Of a stretch of DNA of 64,000 bases, positions 59,201 through 64,000 are shown one piece after another. The stretch comes from Syngnathus acus (Eukaryota > Chordata > Actinopteri > Syngnathiformes > Syngnathidae). The stretch lies in contig NC_051096.1 of the NCBI RefSeq assembly GCF_901709675.1, positions 4,429,001 to 4,493,000 of the forward strand, written 5' to 3'. Each line of letters opens with the position of its first letter. Within the stretch, counting starts at the first letter, position 1. A program made the translations under genes and the position numbers. The notes below the pieces were generated by a model that searched no databases, had not been told where the DNA came from, and was given only the letters and a program-made list of their open reading frames with translations.

Positions 59201-62200
59201 TCTGATCCATTTAAAAAAAAAAAAAATTAGACTGTATTGAGGGAATAATATGAGTTATTTATCAACATGTGGCAGTAATAATAATCCATCAATGGCGTTG
59301 ACAGATGACCTCATGAGATCAGAGCTGCAAATTCAAATGTACAGTAGCTCACATTGTCCGCCAAGGCAAACCACTTCGGGGAATATTTCCACATTTCCAG
59401 GAACTTTAACGCCAGTCTTTATGTTTAGAGCTTCAGGTCATGTGACCGGTCCAAGTTGAACCTTAAGTTTCTTCTTAGCTGTTTGACAATGACAAATAAA
59501 CTGAAACACTCCAAGATATTTTAAGATGATAATGTGGATGAGTTACGCTCCAACTTGTGACCAAACGTCTTAATCAAAGCGAAGATGGGAATGCGGATGA
59601 AAGGCAAGCAAAGATCCCTTTAGAAAAAACTAGCCAGAGGTCTTTTGTGCCATCTGTGGAAGGAAATACGCCTTAAGAGTATCTATTATTATTTTATTTA
59701 TTTTTTGGGTTTTTCGCTTTTTAAGGACAACCTAAATATATTTGTAAGGGGGGAAAAAACCCTTTGTGTGAATCTGTCAGCTGATTAATACAAGTTAAAA
59801 ACATCTTGGGGTGCTTGAGGCGGGATGGCTAATTTGTGAAGACACTCTTGATTGATCTTAATTTCCAGAAAGATTTTTTACAAGCACGTACTGTGCGCTA
59901 AGGAAGGTGATCGCCTTACGGCTATTATGTTTAAGGTGTCACAAGACATCGGGGGGAGGCGTGTTTCGATCAATGCGTGTACATTGGATGCAACTCAATG
60001 TTGGCAATGTGACAAGTTGCTCATTTGGACTTATACAAAAGAAGCCTTAGAACTTCACTTAACAACCGGCGGAGACGTTACAAATTCTTTTCGTACGAAA
60101 GAATTTGGTCACAGTGTGTCTTCGGAGTGGCTGATGCAATGTATGCTCAATTAAATTTGTGTTTTCATGCAGCTTTGACTCAAATCATGAAAGAGGTAAA
60201 AGTGGATGCTGAGGGCTCTTGTCGGACTTCAATGCCACGGCAACAAGCACAAATTGGGTCACTGGGAAAAAGCCAGTCTGTTGTCTCCATGGCAACTGCC
60301 GTGTGTTGACATAGCTCCTCGTCCGGGCAAATACTCCATCGTGCATTTTCGCTCATATGAAAACCTCTATTGACTTTTTGAGCTTTGTGTTTTGTGGAGC
60401 TGAACGGTTGAAGGGACTCCACTTTCGTACGTCAATATTACTCTATCAGCTATTCGATGTGTTTTATTAATGCAGGGGCAGACCCTAACCTTCCATGCAA
60501 ATGTTCTTTATTGGACTGACTCGATTCTCCATTCTGTCATGAACACCATGCTTACGTTCCTGATTAAAGAAAAAGAAAAAAAAAAGAGATTTTCCCTTCA
60601 TTAATGCCAGGATGATGTGCGACATGGACATCTCATTGCTGTACAGTGTGTGCGTGTGATGGGGGTCACACAAGAGGTCAGAATCTTGCTGCACTTGATT
60701 GGAACAGGCGGGTTAATTTCAGAGCTTCCCACTGAGATTAGTGAGGAGAGATCTGGACGGGAGAAGAAGGGGCTAAAGGTTGAGCGGAGAATGTATGACT
60801 TGCCATATGTGAGAGGAGTGGAAACGCTGAGTAATGAACAGAAACAAAAACAGATAGGTGTGGCCGGATCAATTTGAAGGAAAGCGTTCAAAAATGATAT
60901 AATGCATTAAAAGCACACGAGTGGTGTAAATAGACATCTCTGTTTGTATCCATTGGCATCTTTGTGGTGGGCTGCTAGGTGTCAGTAAACACAAGCTCCC
61001 TCCCACCCCTTAGCCCACAGCACTTCTCACCTTGAATCAATGTCCAAAGAAAATGATGGTATCCATGGCAACAGTATCCCCCCCGAGAGTGCAAGAGGCA
61101 ATTTGGCAAGTTGGATTCGACACATGGTGGCAAAATGATAATTGTCAACGACACCGTGAGCCAAAAATAATACAGTAGATGGGTAAACTAAATTACCCAC
61201 CCCCGCCCCCCTGGCCACTTAGCTCTGCCCCTGTCAGCGGTAAAATACATTACTACTACTCCTCAAACTAATTTTAATGATACTAACCTAAAAGTGTGTT
61301 TATCTCTATTGCTTCAATTTAATGGCCAAGCTGAAATATAGAAATGTCGATACAGGAACCCAACTTCCTGGCGTCAACACACTTTGCGTGCCTATATACT
61401 TTTCCAAACTGTTTCGCTGCCTCAGCACTTTTCAGACTCTTTCTCATATTCGCATTACAGTTTTTTGACAGGCCGCTAAATCACATCGATGCAAAACTCA
61501 CGCCAGGTACCAGTAAATTCCAGTAAAGCTCATAAATACCCAATATGAGCACCAGTCTGGTTAAAAAAACAAAAAGAAGGATTTTAATTCACCATGCACG
61601 CCCCCTCCCCTTCCCCAACTAATCGTTTAGTGCAGTCACATGGTATGTGTGTGTCGTGAATTCAAATCCGAGTTTTGCCGTTTTGAATCAAGAGGCTTGT
61701 TGATTAGAAGTTGCTAGCTGCACGAAGTTCAACGAGGGTTTAGCAGTGCAAGTCCCTGCAGATGTAATTATGTTTGCACGTGTCTGTATACACATTGTAT
61801 GTAACGTATTTGAAAATGATAAGGCGATTTCTTGCCACGTTTTTTTTTTTCTTATTCTACACAAATTTTCTGTGTCAAGGCAAAACTGTTGACAGCTGTT
61901 TTGATGCACAGCACTGCTCCCGGCTCTTGTCGAAAGATCTAATAGAGCGCATTGCTTCTGGCAAAGTCATGCAAAACAGGAATGCATGCCAAGACAGTTG
62001 ACATTCTGAAATGTATATTGGTATGGCGATAAGCTATAGCATTAAAAACACCAAAGATCACAACAAGTGCTCTCGGCGACGAGGCTTCTTGCTCGCCTGC
62101 CTTTTATGCCCTCCTCCACACTTTGAAAAATTCATGCAAGTTCCCAGCAAAGAGCTTGAAATGATTAAACATTCAGATTCTAAGTCTGAAAATGGAAGCT

Positions 62201-63613
62201 GAAATCGTGCCCGCCTCCCTCGCTGCACGTGCGCTCGGTCGACAAGTACGGCTAGAATGTTTTTGTACAGGCATCAAACATTCCGACGGAATTTTATTCA
62301 TTTTTAATGGAAACCAGTGATTACAACATTTCAACACATCTTTTTGTAATGAAAGGGGAGAAGAAAACTATGGTTGCAAAAGTGTGCACACCCTCTTCGG
62401 TATTCAGTATAATGGCCATCGGGAAATCCGGACATTTTCTCGAACGGCCGGTTCATTTCACCAAAGTTAGCACACAAATGCTGATTAAGCTCCAATAAAC
62501 TTCAGATGTTCTCATAGGCTTCCTCAATCGTGTCATAATTTTACCAAAACAGCTCGTCAGTTACGTCTGGTCACAAGTATGAGTACAAATAAAGGTCGGC
62601 ACCTCCTTTGATGCCTGGAATTGAGCAATAAAAAGCCAATATTTATTTAACTCTACAACTCTACTCTGGAGTTTCCCCACTTCTCGCTCTACCCAAGATC
62701 AACTCATTTCAAAAGTGGAGGCGGTCAAATGAGTAACCCGGCCCCAAAAAATCCCCTCCCAGCGTTTGTTTATAGACAACAAAAGTGCCCCAGGATCCAA
62801 AAGAGCAAAAGCAACAATGACTTGTGTGTTTTTTGTCATCCTGACCCGGAATTACAGTGTTATTGCAGTCCAACTGAACCGCTCTCAAAAGCCACTTTCA
62901 TTACCACGGACAAGGCCTCTGTAATTTTATTGGAGCCGCTTCTACACACAACAAAAGCGGCAAATCTTTCTTAAAGGGAAGGCACAAACAACTCTTGTGC
63001 GAGTCACACACTGCCCTGCTGTTTTACGACTCTCTGTTTGGGAATTTACGAAATGTAAAAAAAAAAAGTTGTTGATCGAAAGTCCACAAATCCAATAACA
63101 ACAGAAGGTTGTCATTAAGTCACATTCTTTATTTCACAATAGCAAGAAAGTGAAAATGTTTGTTTCATGTTTAGTCATCCTGGAAAAGCTTAAAAAATAA
63201 ATGTAACCAAATTTTGCGGCTGCTTATTTCCAACAACCGTCACTCAGTCGTGCTTGAGTGACAAGCAAAAATATTTAGCATACGTCGGATGTGTGAGGAT
63301 TTGCAAGGAATTGGGTAATCTATTAGCCGGTCGGTGGCGTTGATCGGCGCCGTGTTCAAATCCTGACGTCACACGCTAGCAGCCGCAATCGTCTCAGATT
63401 ACTGGGAATTAAGACGAGCCTTGAGGATTTTAATCTCTTACAGGTGTTAGACTGTGGATCAGTGGATAAACATTAGCTTTGATATTTGGCAGCGCAATTT
63501 GGATTAGCTTGACTTGTTTGTGTTTATTCAAAAAGTCGACAAAAGTATCGGGACACGTTGAATTTGTTCTCAATTTACTCCTTGCATCAATTTTGTATTT
63601 ATCCATTCTTAAA
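56220..63613. other. Gene-free region to the right edge
   Basis: About 7.4 kb with T-runs (56824-56850, about 57593-57614), C-runs, and a short direct repeat of ATGGCGCTCACGTATGC (about 57983 and 58052). No coding sequence, tRNA or other RNA gene was recognised. It may hold long-range regulatory elements, but the sequence alone cannot show this. Confidence 0.45.
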
Positions 63614-64000
63614 TACCGTATTTTCCGGACTATAAAGCACGCCGGACTATAAGGCGCACCTTCAATGAATGACCCATTTTAAAACGTTGTCCTTATATAA
63701 GGCGCACCGGACTATAAGGCGCACCATTAATGCATCATGTCAGATTTTTAATCCAAATCAAATCATTATCTTTTTTATTTCAACTTCAGACGCAACAAAT
63801 TACTTTATAATCACAAAATAATGATCCATAGTCTTTTTGATTCATGATTCATAGTCTTCAGCGGGCCACTTATGATTGATTTCATGACACAATGCTTCGG
63901 GACAGTTTAAATTTAGGAATTTGGTCCATATTTAAGGCGCACCGGACTATAAGGCGCACTGTCGGCTTTTGAGAACATTTTAGGTTCTTCGGTACGCCTT
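63614..64000 (+). mobile_element. MITE, TACCGTATTTTCCGG family, copy 5 (cut by window edge)
   Basis: It begins TACCGTATTTTCCGGACTAT and follows copy 1 closely in the same orientation, with a small internal deletion near 63766. The right end is outside the window. Confidence 0.85.

Noticed and set aside
63320-63380. tRNA/SINE B-box-like phrase GTTCAAATCCTG
   Set aside because: No matching A box, acceptor stem or cloverleaf could be built around it.
1-64000. CRISPR arrays, operons, prokaryotic insertion sequences, integrated virus
   Set aside because: No regularly spaced direct repeats, no clustered intronless genes and no viral gene blocks were seen. The content is ordinary vertebrate nuclear DNA.

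Overview
This window is nuclear DNA from a ray-finned fish, most likely a spiny-rayed (percomorph) teleost. It contains intron-rich genes with GT-AG junctions and two rho-class glutathione S-transferases, a class typical of fish. It also carries teleost-type repeats: a MITE family with TACCGTATTTTCCGG ends and a hAT-like element with an 8-bp target duplication. I cannot name the species from the sequence.

Layout. (1) 1-4410, minus strand: two head-to-tail rho-class GST genes (gstr). The downstream copy runs off the left edge. (2) 5810-30288, minus strand: a complete formin gene, fhod3. I reconstructed it as 29 coding exons that keep one reading frame, giving 1599 residues. It includes a 24-bp exon that resembles the muscle-specific CK2-site exon of mammalian FHOD3. 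Introns 1-3 (3.2, 2.1 and 9.3 kb) hold MITEs, a LINE remnant and a truncated hAT element. (3) 34237-41498, plus strand: two tandem slc6a19-type (B0AT1) neutral amino-acid transporter genes of 12 coding exons each. Eleven of the 12 exons have identical lengths in the two copies. The second copy differs at substrate-pocket positions in transmembrane helix 6. (4) 43435-44817, minus strand: a two-exon marcksl1 gene with a myristoylation start and a variant effector domain. (5) 45.2-64 kb: about 19 kb with no gene I can recognise, containing MITEs, the intact hAT-like element, microsatellites and a good CTCF-like motif.

The genes do not form a pathway or operon. gstr acts in detoxification, fhod3 in actin filament and sarcomere assembly, slc6a19 in epithelial amino-acid uptake, and marcksl1 in membrane and actin regulation. 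The two tandem duplications, gstr and slc6a19, are the main evolutionary theme. I found no bacterial, viral, CRISPR or novel multi-gene system. The most interesting points are the fhod3 microexon and the helix-6 divergence of the second transporter.
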